Assembly: GCA_000499405.2 (NCBI GenBank)
Contig: HG738136.1
Coordinates: 1,041,274-1,105,273, forward strand
DNA from: Onchocerca volvulus
Lineage: Eukaryota > Nematoda > Chromadorea > Rhabditida > Onchocercidae
Length of the DNA: 64,000 bases
Direction of reading: 5' to 3'
Made by a program: the position numbers and the translations under genes
Notes under the pieces: generated by a model
Seen by the model: only the letters and a program-made list of their open reading frames with translations
Told to the model about the DNA's origin: nothing
Database searches by the model: none
Part shown: positions 13,201 to 25,340 of the stretch, in pieces
Layout of the letters: the number at the start of each line of letters is the position of its first letter
Position numbering within the stretch: the stretch's first letter is position 1

Positions 13201-16200
13201 ATAAATGGATAGGATTCGATGTTATTCATCAATTCTTTTCTTTAAAAGATTTTCAATTACTAGCAATATTGATTTCTTGAAACTTACACGCTTAAATAAT
13301 CTGGTTACCAACGTCGTTTTTAGCCTTAAATAAATGGACAATATATGCTTTTAAAAGAATTTCAATTTAATAAAAGATAAATAGATAGTAGGACGGATAG
13401 ATTTTCTTATTATAATTATCTGATCTCTTTAAAAAAATCGATACAACGACTGCTTAATTGTATGATTTCGATCAATTATCAAATCTTCCTACTCCGGGCA
13501 AAGATATCAAGTCATTAAAATTTACAGGAACTTTAATACTGTACCGCTCAACCAATATTTTGCTGAGCTTAATTATGATTTTGATAGAAGAATCATAAAG
13601 TAAGCTTTCATTCTATGATGAAGTAATTATGCAGTACCGTGAAAAAATTAAATTATAAAAGCATTCGGAATCACAAACTCGAAAATTCTACTAAAACACA
13701 TAGCTGAAATTAGCAAATGAAAAAAAAAAAAAAAAAAATATGCAATTACAGTTATGCAAAATCAGTAGTAGGAAATTCCACCGAAAAATTTGTCATTGAC
13801 ATATAATGTTGGCAGATATTAAACTACAACACATCCAGAAAATTAGAAATTGCAATTTTGCATTATTGTAAGCAGCAAATGCAAATAGCAAGATAATGAA
13901 AATTCAGAAGAATATTGCATTTTATATTAGCATTCTCATCTTTATGGAAATCATCTGCGATAATTAACTATCAGATTTGATTTTAGATGTTATCATGCAA
14001 AGATTCTAATCATATGACCTGCATATAAAGATGATATTCCTCGTTGTTTAATATTAGCTAGAGTTACAAGCCTACTTCCATCTTCTCTCTTAAAAATTTA
14101 ATCTTCCTATTATGTATATAAATCAAAATTTTTTTCTTGAAATCATAAATTTTAATTAATGATATGTCTAAAACAATTTAAACAGTTTGTTTAAATAAAA
14201 TTTGCTGTATAAGGAATGAATTAAGATGGCCGGCAAATAGTTTTCAAAGTAATAATAAACAAATAGCATTTCTCACATAACATAATTAAAGTTCACAAAA
14301 TATTTGTTCACGGGAGTTAAACTTGAATAGAAAGTCAATTGCAATATTATTTTGCAAAACAAATATTTATTACTTTTATATTAATGATAAGTGAATTCAT
14401 TGAACAATTAATTAGTTCAAGAATGCATTAATTGATATAACTAGTTCATTGGTGTAATTAGTTTCTGAAAAATAAATTTTCTTTACATTAACTTATTTCT
14501 TCCATTATCAATACTTCTATACGAAAATTTTCAATCTATTCATCATATTAAAGCAACCTATACAATGAGTAGCGATAATTCTGATCATTATCAATACAAA
14601 TTATCACTAACATGATGAAATTAAAAAAAAATGTTTGAAGAAAAAGAGCAAGCTATGTGTTGATAATAATGATCAAAATACTATCAGGATTGAATACAGA
14701 CAGGACAGTTCATAATGATGGAATAAATCTTCATAATGATGGGATAAATCTAATAGTGCGAAGATCAGTATTATCAAGAAATAGAACATTTGTTACATAT
14801 CAAATAAAAGATAATGATCGGTGATACTATCATTAATACTACGATTAGTAATAGTATCATTACTATTTTCGGTACTACCAATAAGTCATCATTGAGATCT
14901 GATGAGGACAATGACCGTACAAATTATCGCTGGTCAGTTCAAATATGTAGAACAAATATTTTGCTACTATTCTTCGATAATTAATCGCAAATTGTGCCAT
15001 GATGGCTTTAAATGACGTGATAAAACGGAAAGAACAGGATAAAACGAGATTGTTATCAGTGCGAAAATAAAATTTGTTGGATGAAATTCAGGCCAAATCT
15101 GGATGGAATTTCGGACTACACTTAAATAGGAATTCGGACCACACCGATCGTTTTGATCACTAAAACTGTCGTTAATTTTTTTGAACAGATTGTTTAACTG
15201 ATTTTATTTTATTAATTAAACTTATTTTCAGAAAGAAATGAAGGAAAAATTACAGAAAAAAGCAAAGGGGGAAGAATTTAAAAGAGAAATATTCAAGAAA
15301 AGCCAAGAGAAGTAATATTCCCAAAAGACTTTTAATGTACCACTTTTTAAAAATTCTTTTCATCATTATGGAAGTAAAAAAGAAAAAAAATCCCCATTAT
15401 TCTGAAAAAAAAAAATTTCTTTTTTTTTTCCAAAATATCAATTCTGATGAATAAGCTAGATAAATTTATTTTTAGCAGAATCTCTCTCTAGAAAATTTTT
15501 TCACAAAAAAGCAACATTTTTCCAAGAAAAAGACTTCCGTATTTCAAAAAAAAATTTTTTTTTAGTCTTTTTTTTCAATAAAAAAATTTCCTTTCCTAAC
15601 ATTTCTTATTGATTTTGTTACAATTATGAAAAAATTCCCACTTTTCCAAGAAAAAGAGAAAAAATTAGTTAATGTGAAATATGAAAGTATGGAATTTCAC
15701 GTAAAGATGATAGATAATACATTATTTCAAATTTTGCCTTCAACTAACTTGACCTGTCTACTTAATCAATGATTTATCTTCGTCAATCATCATTGTTTTG
15801 TTCGATTTCTTACCAAAATTTCAACAAAAAATTTGTAACTTTTTTTTTTTAGTCTCAACGAAAAATCGTCTGACTTTTCCTTCGCAATTTCAACAAAAAA
15901 TTACCCTTAACTTTGTCTGAATTTCTTTTCGAAATTTCAACAAAAAATAGGATTCTATCAATACCAAACTTTTCAGTTGGCATTTTTTAAGATTCAGGAA
16001 TATGGTAAATGATGCGATGAACAGCCGGTAGATTGAAGATGAGAACCCATGTAAAAAATTTTTAAATTGATATTTGACCAAAAGATTAATAAAATTATCA
16101 AAATAAGTTGAAATAAATGTGTTTTATGGAAAATGATTTGAATAATTTCTAGGTCTCTGACTTCAATTAAATTATTGCTTTTAAGAAATGCTATTTAGCC

Positions 16201-16455
16201 AAGTGCTCTCCATATTTTTTCTTTTTTTTTCGGCCTAGATACGTTCACCATGGGATACAAGAAACATAGGATGTAGTAGTTTAATGCTGACAAGTTGACT
16301 TTATTTCACTTTTATGTACGAGTAATTCAAATGTGAGACGAAGAATTTCATTCATATTTAAAGGAATAAGTATAATAACAATTAAATAAACTGGAATTTA
16401 AATGAGCTAAATAAACTTATTTTCGATCAATAAAAGGCAAGAAACAAACAATCAG
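10280..16455. other. Gene-poor stretch with diverged duplications
   Basis: No gene supported. Besides copy A of the dispersed repeat, a block at about 12,580-12,705 is repeated at 12,920-13,045 (shared GCAAACGATCT-AAAAAATCTATAAAA and AATTTCG-CAGAT). ATTTCAACAAAAAATT units recur near 15,817, 15,883 and 15,935. The rest is unstructured AT-rich sequence. Confidence 0.5.
11040..11520 (+). repeat. Dispersed repeat, copy A (two internal subunits)
   Basis: It contains two direct subunits. Each runs from TTCGAATGCAACG through TCAAAATTT...AATCGGTGAAGAACTTGGAACGTT to a tail ending in TTTATATAGATTA-like sequence. The whole block matches, in reverse orientation, 34,280-34,705. The simple ATATAGAT tail and short conserved motif resemble 3' ends of RTE-type non-LTR elements; that is inferred, as no coding part is present. 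Confidence 0.65.
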
Positions 16456-16713
16456 GTGAAATGCTCTGATATTTTTTTATTTCTATTAATTCAAATTCTT
16501 TTAAATGAAATTATCAGTTTTTCTCCTTGCCATGCAGAACATTTAGCTAAAAAAGAACGAAAATTGGCTCATCAATTACAGAAAATGGACAAGTTTGAGC
16601 AAATCAAGAATTTGATGAACGAAAAAACATCAAATATTTTCAATAGTTATCAATCATTTCCATTGTTTTTTCTCTTAAGCTTTAACGGTAAAATACATGA
16701 ATGTAAAAAATAA
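16456..16713 (+). other. Possible exon of a small secreted or helical protein
   Basis: An 85-codon frame opens after a good acceptor (AACAATCAG|GTG) but has no ATG at the start. A hydrophobic stretch (DIFLFLLIQILL) is followed by a charged segment with HLAKKERKLAHQLQKMDKF, whose codon choice looks more gene-like than the surroundings. A second acceptor (CTTGCCATGCAG) at 16537 would give only the charged part. No flanking exons were found and no family is recognised. Confidence 0.25.
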
Positions 16714-17499
16714 AAATAAAACCGATAAACATTATTTAAGCGTTTACAGATGGTTGTATATTATAGCTTAAGGTAATAATAAAGATGGGATTGGTTCTGG
16801 AATTCGTGCCTTGCGGCCATTTCTTTTCCTCATCAAAGTTAAAGCCGACTGATGTCAAATGACGAAAATTTTAATTTATGAAAGAAAGTACCGAATAAAA
16901 AGTAAACTAAGTGGAAAGAGAATAACTTTATCGCCTAATAAAACACAGCAATAACAATTGCTGACTAATCAATTTGTAAATCCCCAAATCCAGTATGAAC
17001 AGATTGCAACCAATAATGACTGTTTCGATGGGAAATATTACAAAATTTGCGTTTTAGAGATCTATCAGAAAAATCTGGCGGAAAGAATAAGATATAATTA
17101 ATTATCGAGTTTTATTAGCAATAAATTGCGATAGCTTAATGTTAATAAATTTGACCAATTAATTGCCCAATAAATCAAATATTAATATAGTGTTGGAAAT
17201 TTCTAAATTGATTTAACGATTTGAAATAACTTTTTTAATCAGCAATCTCTGCATTTACTAATTTTGTTTTATCCTATAAATACGTCTGAAACGAACGTGA
17301 ACTTCCTACTTATGTATCAATTCCAACGAAATGACAATAATAAAATATAAAAACAAACAAATATATCTGATAAAACGATACAATTAAAAAACAGAACCAC
17401 CGAACTGTTACTGTGCCGAATCTGAATTTTGAACACGTAATTTAGATTTCGCAGTACGCTCCCTGTAATACGTCGTGACGTGTAGTGTGTGATTTGGAA

Positions 17500-17750
17500 T
17501 TTTCGATAGTCATCGTTATTTTTCATTCTTTTCACGTAATACGCACGTGTTATTTTAATTTTAAGTGCGGTATTCTCAGTGTTAAAATGACGATTCAATA
17601 TATATGCGTATGTAGAAAAAGACATTAAATTTCTTTCTAATTGTCATGATTTTTTATTCTTTTCACGTGACACGCATGGGACAGCAATTTAATTTTTAAG
17701 TGCAATATTTTACAGTAAGAATTCAATATATATAAACATTAGAATGATAT
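17500..17750 (+). repeat. Two-copy tandem repeat of about 130 bp
   Basis: Copy 1 at 17,500-17,635 and copy 2 at 17,637-17,750 share GTCAT, TTTTTATTCTTTTCACGTGA-like, ACGCA, TTTAATTTTTAAGTGC and ATTCAATATATAT in order. A minus-strand frame of 102 codons across copy 1 is probably a by-product. Confidence 0.6.
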
Positions 17751-17956
17751 CAAAGGTTTGTTCGGAATGTTTTTTTTTATTTTGCAACTGACGATTATGT
17801 CTGTTTCTTTTCTTTTTTTTTATAGTAAATGGAGCATTTTTCAGATTTTTTCAAACTTTTTCAAATCTTAGACGTCTCGGTTCTCTAATTGAAGATGAAC
17901 GTTGATCTTTGTTTGAATATAAAAAAAATAATTCTTAGTTTTGTTTCATTCAATTA

Positions 17957-18129
17957 TTAAACTAGGTTTGTAGTTAGTGATAATAATTTCAAACTTTCAT
18001 TTCTCATTTAATTCCTAAACTACATTTATAGTTAGTGATTAACAATAATTTTGAACCTTTTATTTCTCATGTTATGCCTAAACTAGATTTTTAGTTGGTG
18101 ATTGACAATAATTTTAAATTTTTCATGCA
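17957..18129 (+). repeat. Three tandem copies of about 60 bp
   Basis: Each copy starts CTAAACTA then TTTATAGTTAGTGATTAACAATAATTT and ends in a TTTCTCAT string. The third copy is shortened. It lies about 1.2 kb upstream of the trehalase start. Confidence 0.65.
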
Positions 18130-19292
18130 CTTTGTTAAGTGGACGCGTTGAGGAGACTTGTTAATTGTAAACATGCATAATATAGATTCCCTAACGAATT
18201 AAAAATAAAAAATATATGTATCTTACCCATTTACCTAAAATATGTCGAATATTTGCTGCTGAAAGTTTTTTGCAAGATTTGTCTAATTTGTCGAATGCTT
18301 AAAAATTGATAAAAAGACAAGTTACTTTTTATGTATTAATTTAAGCATGTAGATATGGCAGATAACTTGCTATGACAACTAATGTTAAGGAGAAAAGATG
18401 ATATTAAGTCGAAGAAAGATATTTTTTTACTTTGCATAAATATAATTCTGTTTTCGTTGTCCATTAGACAGCAGTTTCCAAAAATAATAATAAATATAGA
18501 GATTGGATTAAAGGAAAAGATTAACCTAGCGTAATTATGTTTAATTCTGTTTAATGTAATTGTGATCAACACAGCTCATTGATACTTAGAATATCGCTGT
18601 GAGAGAAATTTTTAATGATTCAGATACTTGGAATTTTTCTATTTCTAGCGATATAAATAATGATAGATGACAAAAACGAGCATATCTTAAAGTATATAAA
18701 TATAATTTTGATTTAAAAAGTTTTGTCAGTTAAATGTTTCTCTTACTTTTCTTTAGAATTTTTTCATAAAACGTTATTTAACAACGAATCAGCCGATAGC
18801 ATCTTCTCAATGTTTTTCTTAAATTTCATATTTTCAAGATTTTATTCGTTGTTTATCATAGAAGAGTAGCAGCAAGCAGCTTATGACTCTGTTTTGAACA
18901 GATGGTTTAAAATTTTGAAGCTTTTTGAACATCTTATGGCAATAATAAGGTAGTCGAATTGCTTCTTGCTGTATATCCATCATCATTGATATTAGTGATG
19001 TGATGTTAGTAAAAGATATTTAAAGTGCACATTTTGTCTCCTGCGCTTCTGTCCTGAAGTCTCATCCGCTCTTGCTACGGTCGTATATTTATGCACAGAG
19101 CATATTTTATCGCCGCAAACAAAATCTTATCCTCATAGAAATTTCTTGAAACTTGTGTCAAATTTTATTTCTTAAAATTTTTATTTCACTTCCAGTCGAC
19201 AGTTGCTTTATTATGATTTCTACTTGATCTTTTCATTTCCCGGTGATATAATTTGTATTAATACGTGTTTCAATTTCTGTTATTAGCAAGCA

Positions 19293-19321
19293 ATGCTTTA
19301 TTATGTGATTACTTTATTAAA
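19293..19321 (+). other. Proposed first exon of trehalase with possible trans-splice acceptor
   Basis: Nine codons from ATG end in AA before a consensus gtaagt donor. The two-base remainder fits exon 2, which begins with one base before CAA ATT TAC. The acceptor-like TTCTGTTATTAG ends just before CAAGCA-ATG, the layout expected for a spliced-leader site. The encoded leader MLYYVITLL is short for a signal peptide, so this exon is plausible but unproven. Confidence 0.55.
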
Positions 19322-22300
19322 GTAAGTCAATGTTCTTGATTTTATTTTTTTAAAAAATCGACATAATTATTTAATAATTGTTGTAAAAAATTAGATTATT
19401 GAATTATTGGCCGGAAGTGATCAGATCACAAGGGAGCTAGACCGATCGTACAGTGTAGAATGAAAGAGTAATCACTTACTTTAAATTATTAGGTTATAGA
19501 TCCCTTTTTAATGCCGTGAAATTGATCTAATTTTCAGTCAAATTTACTGTGACGGGCCGATTTTGAAGGCTGTTCAAGATGCGCATTTATTTCCAGATTC
19601 GAAGCATTTTGTTGATATGCCCTTAAAATATGATCCAGGTATGAGATATTTTTACAGAACCCGATTTCGTTACTAAAGAAATGCTGCAACTTTTGAACAT
19701 GTCGAAAAAACTTGGAAAAGTCTAATTAAATTTTTTTTTGTTTTTTATTGGGGAAAGCAGTAAAATACCGTGCTTTGAATTTTTAAAAATCTTAAAAATT
19801 TGTAGTATAGTTCCTGAAGTACATTTCTAAAATCTGCAGAACAAAAAAAAGTGAAGTAATAAATGATCGATGCAAGTTAGCGAATGTTAATAAGCTAGAA
19901 AGAAGAATGTAGGGAGTAGATGGATTCAAGTTCAGATGTTGAAGAATTTCGAAATTTCTATGCTGTTATCTTTTTGAAATAGTTTTAAGGTTTGACATAT
20001 GCAACATTCTTCCAGTATTTTCACACAGGCTATTAGTTGTAGGCTATTAGCATGTAGGTTATTAGTCATTAGCTTTAGTTTCGTTTGACACTAGCAACAC
20101 TTTTCCAGTATTTTCGCACGTAAGTTATTAGCTTTACTTTTTAACAATTATTGGCATAAGTGTATGCAAATATTATATTTGAAATTCATACTCTTTGATA
20201 GTGAATGATCATTTTTCATTATCAAGTTTCAGAAATTTTGAAATTTTTGTTTTCAAAATATGAAATTCATTCCATTTGAAATCCGATATTTATTTCAGTG
20301 ACGACTTTGAGAAATTTTAATAATTTCGGTGAAAAATGGAAAAACAAATCGCTTTTACAAGAATTCGTGGACGAACATTTTGATCCTCCTGGATTTGAGC
20401 TAATCGAGTGGTATCCAGAGGACTGGATAGCTTTTCCATCAAGTTTCCTCAAAATTGAAAATTATCACTTGAGAAGATGGGCATTACATTTGCACAGAAT
20501 ATGGAGAGAACTTTGTAGAAGGGTAGGTTTTAATCTGAAGAAGTCTGTAAACGTTTTGCGAATGCAATAGCAAAAATTTTCAAGATAATAACTAGCCTAC
20601 TTTTTCTTGTTGTCTCTTTTTAATAATGTTGAATTACTTTACTTTTTCATCTCCTAATTGGCTTCATTTCCCAAATATCTGAGAAAAAGAATTAGAATTA
20701 ATATTAGCTGTTTATTAAGTACCTTAATAAATTCTAAGGTGAAAGATTTTTCTTTCTTTTTTTTTTTTTTTTTTTTTTTTGCCAGAATTTCCCCCAATTA
20801 CGATGAAAATTACGTAAATTTTGAGCAAGCAATATTATAATAGTGCTTTAATTTGATACTTCATTTTTATAACTTGAACTTCGTTTCATTTTGGTTTCCA
20901 TTTATAAGGTAAAAGACGATGTTAGACAGCACCAAGAACTCTATTCTTTGCTCTATGTTCCTCATCCTTTTATTATACCAGGTGGACGTTTCCGTGAATT
21001 TTATTATTGGTAAGTTACTTTTTATATCTTGGAGATCACTTATTTTGAAGAGAGATGTAAGGAGGGCAAAATTCTCTAATTTGAAATTTCTTCACATATA
21101 TTGATAGTTATGTAATTAAACAAATATGAAGTTCAATAATGTACCCATGGTCGAAATGTTTCGTATTTTTTTCTGTTATAATGAGAGAATTAATGAAAGG
21201 ATTTATAATCACTTAAGCAAGTTGCTATCACGGTAGCAAAAATATTATTTTCAGGGATTCCTACTGGATAGTAAAAGGTTTACTATTTTCGGAAATGTAT
21301 GAAACAGCAAAAGGGATTGTTCGCAATTTAGCTTATATGGTTGAGAAGTACGTTATCTTTTTCATATACATTTTTTTATTATTATTTTCTAGAGATTATA
21401 ATTTTCTTCAACAAGCATTTCCGACCAGTTATTTAATAAATATAAATAACAGTAATAAAATAATAGCTAGTATAATCAGTGTCTTTCAGTCATGGTTTTG
21501 TACCTAACGGTGGTCGTGTATATTATCTGTTCAGATCCCAACCACCACTACTTGTTCCGATGGTTTATGAGTGTTATTTAGCCACCGGTGATTTAGATTT
21601 TGTTCAGGAAGTTCGTATGTTTCCATATTTTTCGTATGATCAAGATGTTGGTTGCAAGTTTCGCTCAACTTATGGATGATCTCTAAAAATCGAGGAATTC
21701 GCAACATAATTAATGACAAATCTAATTTTTTGCTTATTGTTATCAAAAAATTATCTTACAATTTTTATTTGTCAAAGTCTTGTAATTTGAGTCTCGATTT
21801 TTTTAGAAATCGTTGGAAAGATTTATAAGTTAGAAGGGACTTGCAGGAATTCCTATTCTTTCATTGACAAAAATTGTGATTTTCTATGTTTACATATTTA
21901 TAGATTCTTCCGATGCTTGAAAAGGAGTATAATTTTTGGATCTTGCAACGTGCTCGCTCACTCCATGTTGAAAAACATGGTTTAAATATTTCATTTTTCC
22001 AATATCGCGCAAGCATGAAAACACCACGACCTGAATCTTACAGAGAAGATTTGGAGTTGGCGAAAGATCTTCCTTCGATGGGTTAGTCTAAGATATTAGC
22101 ACAGAAAGAAACGAATAATTTTCACAATTTTTCAATTTTTAATAGTCCTATAAATGCAGTCATTTTCCTATATTTGTGCTTCTTAATAACACATGCTAGT
22201 ATTTATCCATTGTATTTGTTAATTTATTTTTGTTACCAGTTAAACTATTTTCCTTTTTTATTCTAATTTTTCACACTTCAGTTTATTAGAATAAACGATT

Positions 22301-24493
22301 GTAAATCAAAATTATCAGCTCATCTTTCTTCTTTTTTTTTGCAGCCGAAAAAGAATTGATGTGGTCGAACATAGCATCAGCAGCTGAAACAGGTTGGGAT
22401 TTTAGTACCCGTTGGTTTTCACAGACTGGTCCAGAAAGACACGACATGAAATCCATTCGCACGTGGTCAATTATACCTGTTGATTTGAATGCTTTCATTT
22501 GCATCAATGCAAGAATTATGGCTTCATTTTATGAAATCACTGGTATTTTTTTCTTTTCTGCAGTCCTTCGGTGACTTCACTTTTGTTGATAAATTATTTA
22601 ATTTTAGATATTAAACCTAATTTACTGTCATTATGATTTCATTAAATAATATTATTTTGTTATTTTGTTAAAAAAAGTACTTTTCTATATTCGCAAAGAA
22701 TTAATTGTACCAAATGACAAGCGGAGTAGCGAGCGGAGGAGTTACGATTCCAAAAAAGGAAAAAATTGTGTAATTCTGAAAGTACAAATAATAATTCATT
22801 TTAATTTACTTTTCCTGATAACATTGAAAATATTCTGGTCATAGGAAAAAATTTTTCGTTATTACTCTCTTTTGTAGTGTTATAGTATGTAAAGTGAACT
22901 AAACTGAGCGCAAAATCATCATTTGAATTTGATTTTTAGGTAATTTCCGAAAAGTATCACTGTATCAATCGCGCTATGAAATGGCGAAATTGGTAATGAA
23001 ACTTATTCATTGGAATGAAACTGATGGGATTTGGTATGATTACGATCTGGAGAAAAAGGTTTTTGTTAATGAAAGTAAAGATAATATAAGTAGCAAGTTT
23101 AAATTGAATCTTTTTTTGGCATGGGAAGCTCACTATCTCAGTACTTTTCTCCTTTTTTTTTTTTTTTTTTTTTTTTTTGGATAGGGAATAGTACAATTTT
23201 ATAGCAGAAAATAATAAGAGACAACCAGTTTACTTTGTTCGTATTACTTTTTATAAGAAAAATGCTCACTGAGCGAATTATACATTTTAAATGCAAAATT
23301 TTAGCTTCACTCTAACACATATTATATTTCGAATGCTTTGCCTTTATATGCGAAGTGTTATGATGATGAAGATGAAACTATCCCGCACAGAACTTATGAG
23401 TATCTGAAGGTATATTTTCTGGATTTTTGTAGATTTTAAATCTTAAATATTTTTAGAAACATGATAAATTATAAGTTGTTGTTTCATTCGAAGTTTATTT
23501 TATATCTCTTTTGTCTATTTCTTCGAGCTACATAACTGTGCTGTGGAATGTTTTATTTCATGAAATCATGTAAGTTCTTATTTTGAATCTTTATTTTTGC
23601 AAAATATGCAGAGGGAAGGTGTATTGAATTTCACCAAAGGCTTGCCAACTTCTTTGGCCATGAAAAGTGAACAACAGTGGGATAAGGATAATGCATGGCC
23701 GCCAATGGTACATATGGTTATCGAAGGCTTTCGTACTACCGGTGATCCTGAATTAATGAAAGTTTGAATTTTTGTTTGTTATAATTTAGTGTAAATAGCC
23801 AAGTAGATCATTCTTTTAAAGAGTTCTCCAAAAATATGTAACCATTATTAGTTATCTTTATTGCCACTTGTTTGTGATTTTTTTACTCTTCTCCATTTTC
23901 TTGAATTAGAATATTTTATAGGCAGCTGAAGCTATAGCAACACAATGGTTAAGTGTAACATATAAATCTTTTATACGTACTCATTCAATGTTCGAAAAGT
24001 ATAATGTCTCAGCATTTTCCGAGGAATGTAGTGCTGGTTCCGGTGGAGAATACGAAGTGCAAGTTCGTTTTAAATTTAAAGTTGATTTCTATTCCGATTT
24101 AAAGTAGAGCAGAAAGCTTTTCCTCAACGTGAATTACTGATCAGTTATTTTTCATATTTAACAGTTAAGTTTCCGACATCAAAGTTGAGTATCTTAACAA
24201 CGCTTTATAATTTTGAAGTTGAATTCTTAGGCGCTCAAGCGCTCAATTTTTTTTTCTTTTTTTTTTTTTGCCGTTTATTAAATCAGATGTCAGTTACAGA
24301 TATAATGCAACTGCTTTAGAAGTCAAAAATTGTAAATAAATCTTTTCAGACAGGATTTGGTTGGACAAATGGCGTCATATTGGATTTGTTGGACAAGTAT
24401 GGACAAACGATGACTTCAGCAGCAGCTGTTCGAATACATTGGGCGTTTTTCATCATTCTCTTCTGCACTATGTTAGTATTTTTGACTAATTAA
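19293..24493 (+). CDS. Trehalase (glycoside hydrolase family 37), 13 exons, complete
   Basis: Hydrolyses alpha,alpha-trehalose to two glucoses; nematode trehalases act at the cell surface or outside. Exons read by eye: 19293-19321, 19538-19638, 20299-20522, 20909-21009, 21255-21347, 21490-21610, 21904-22081, 22345-22542, 22940-23058, 23305-23409, 23612-23761, 23922-24062, 24350-24493. All phases join, giving about 567 aa, the usual family size. Visible motifs: IYCDGPIL near the N-terminus, signature 1 PGGRFREFYYWDSY (about 142-155), PNGGRVYYLFRSQPP, ETGWDFSTRW with the expected acid Asp301, signature 2 QWDKDNAWPP (445-454), and GSGGEYEVQTGFGWTNG with the expected Glu516. The last 17 residues are hydrophobic, suggesting a GPI-anchor signal or membrane tail. 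The start ATG lies 6 bases after an ATTAG acceptor that could serve spliced-leader trans-splicing, and an in-frame stop precedes it. The predicted leader is very short, so another 5' exon is possible. The family call is secure; exon 1 is the weakest part. Confidence 0.95.
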
Positions 24494-24863
24494 AGATTTT
24501 AAGTGCTTTAAAAATTCGTGAAGTTCTGAGGCACTTATACGATTTTCGTTTAAGCATGTCCCATTAATATTTGCCTGCTTTCGATCCTATAGGCTCTTAA
24601 TAAGTTTCATCACTTTCTTTCGTTCAGATATCATGTTTTTTATTATAGTTTTTATCAAGACCTAATATAATATTTACTTTCGTTTTGTTTCTTTTTCCTC
24701 CCGTAAGGTATTCGTCATTTCCAATTATGTTTTGTATGCGCGACTTTTATAATAGATTCAAAAATTTTAAATTGATGATTATGAAAGAATATTTTCCATT
24801 TTTGATTCTAAAAAATTTTATTATTCAACTTTTTTCTGGGATGGATTCGTATAGAGAAAAGGA

Positions 24864-24869
24864 AATAAA
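24864..24869 (+). promoter_or_regulatory. Candidate polyadenylation signal for trehalase
   Basis: An AATAAA hexamer about 370 bases after the trehalase stop. Such hexamers are common in DNA this AT-rich, so support is weak. Confidence 0.25.
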
Positions 24870-25259
24870 ATAGCAGTGACAGAAATATTTTGTTTGTATA
24901 ATAATATTTGCAACTATAAAGAAATTTTTTTTAGTATGTCATCTAGCTATTGCAGTAAATAGAATTCTGTTGATTCTAAATTCTAATTACTTTGTCATTC
25001 ATGCGGCTTTTAATTTTGATGCTTATAATTAACGATATTTTTTTAGTCAATGTTGGTTATCTGGCTGACAATTTTCCCGCTGGGATTTGTATACCGATGC
25101 ACTGATTCCTTTAAATAATCAATTTTTTGTTAACTTAGACTTAATTGCTTTTGATTTACGGTTAGCTTTTTATATAAATAGAATGCAGATAATTTTTTCG
25201 TACGGTATACGTATTGTTGTCTCTTTTAAATGATATTACTTTTATTTTACATACTTTAG

Positions 25260-25340
25260 CTGACAACTGACAAGAAGGTAACAGCTGAGGAAATTAGTAG
25301 AATGTTAAGGAATTCAGGAATATTATTTTTATTTAAATAA
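25260..25340 (+). other. Possible alternative last exon of trehalase
   Basis: After an acceptor-like ACTTTAG there is a 26-codon open frame ending in TAA. It starts in phase 0 and could join an internal donor at 24475/24476 (ATG TTA|gtattt) in the last trehalase exon. That would swap the final residues VFLTN for a charged segment with KKVTAEEISRML. It could also be untranslated sequence. Confidence 0.25.

Larger units (their letters stand above)
16714..19292. other. Upstream region of trehalase
   Basis: It holds the two tandem repeats above and a less AT-rich patch near 19,040-19,130 (CTCCTGCGCTTCTGTCCTGA and on) that could be promoter or an unrecognised 5' exon. No TATA-type promoter could be assigned with confidence. 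Confidence 0.4.
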
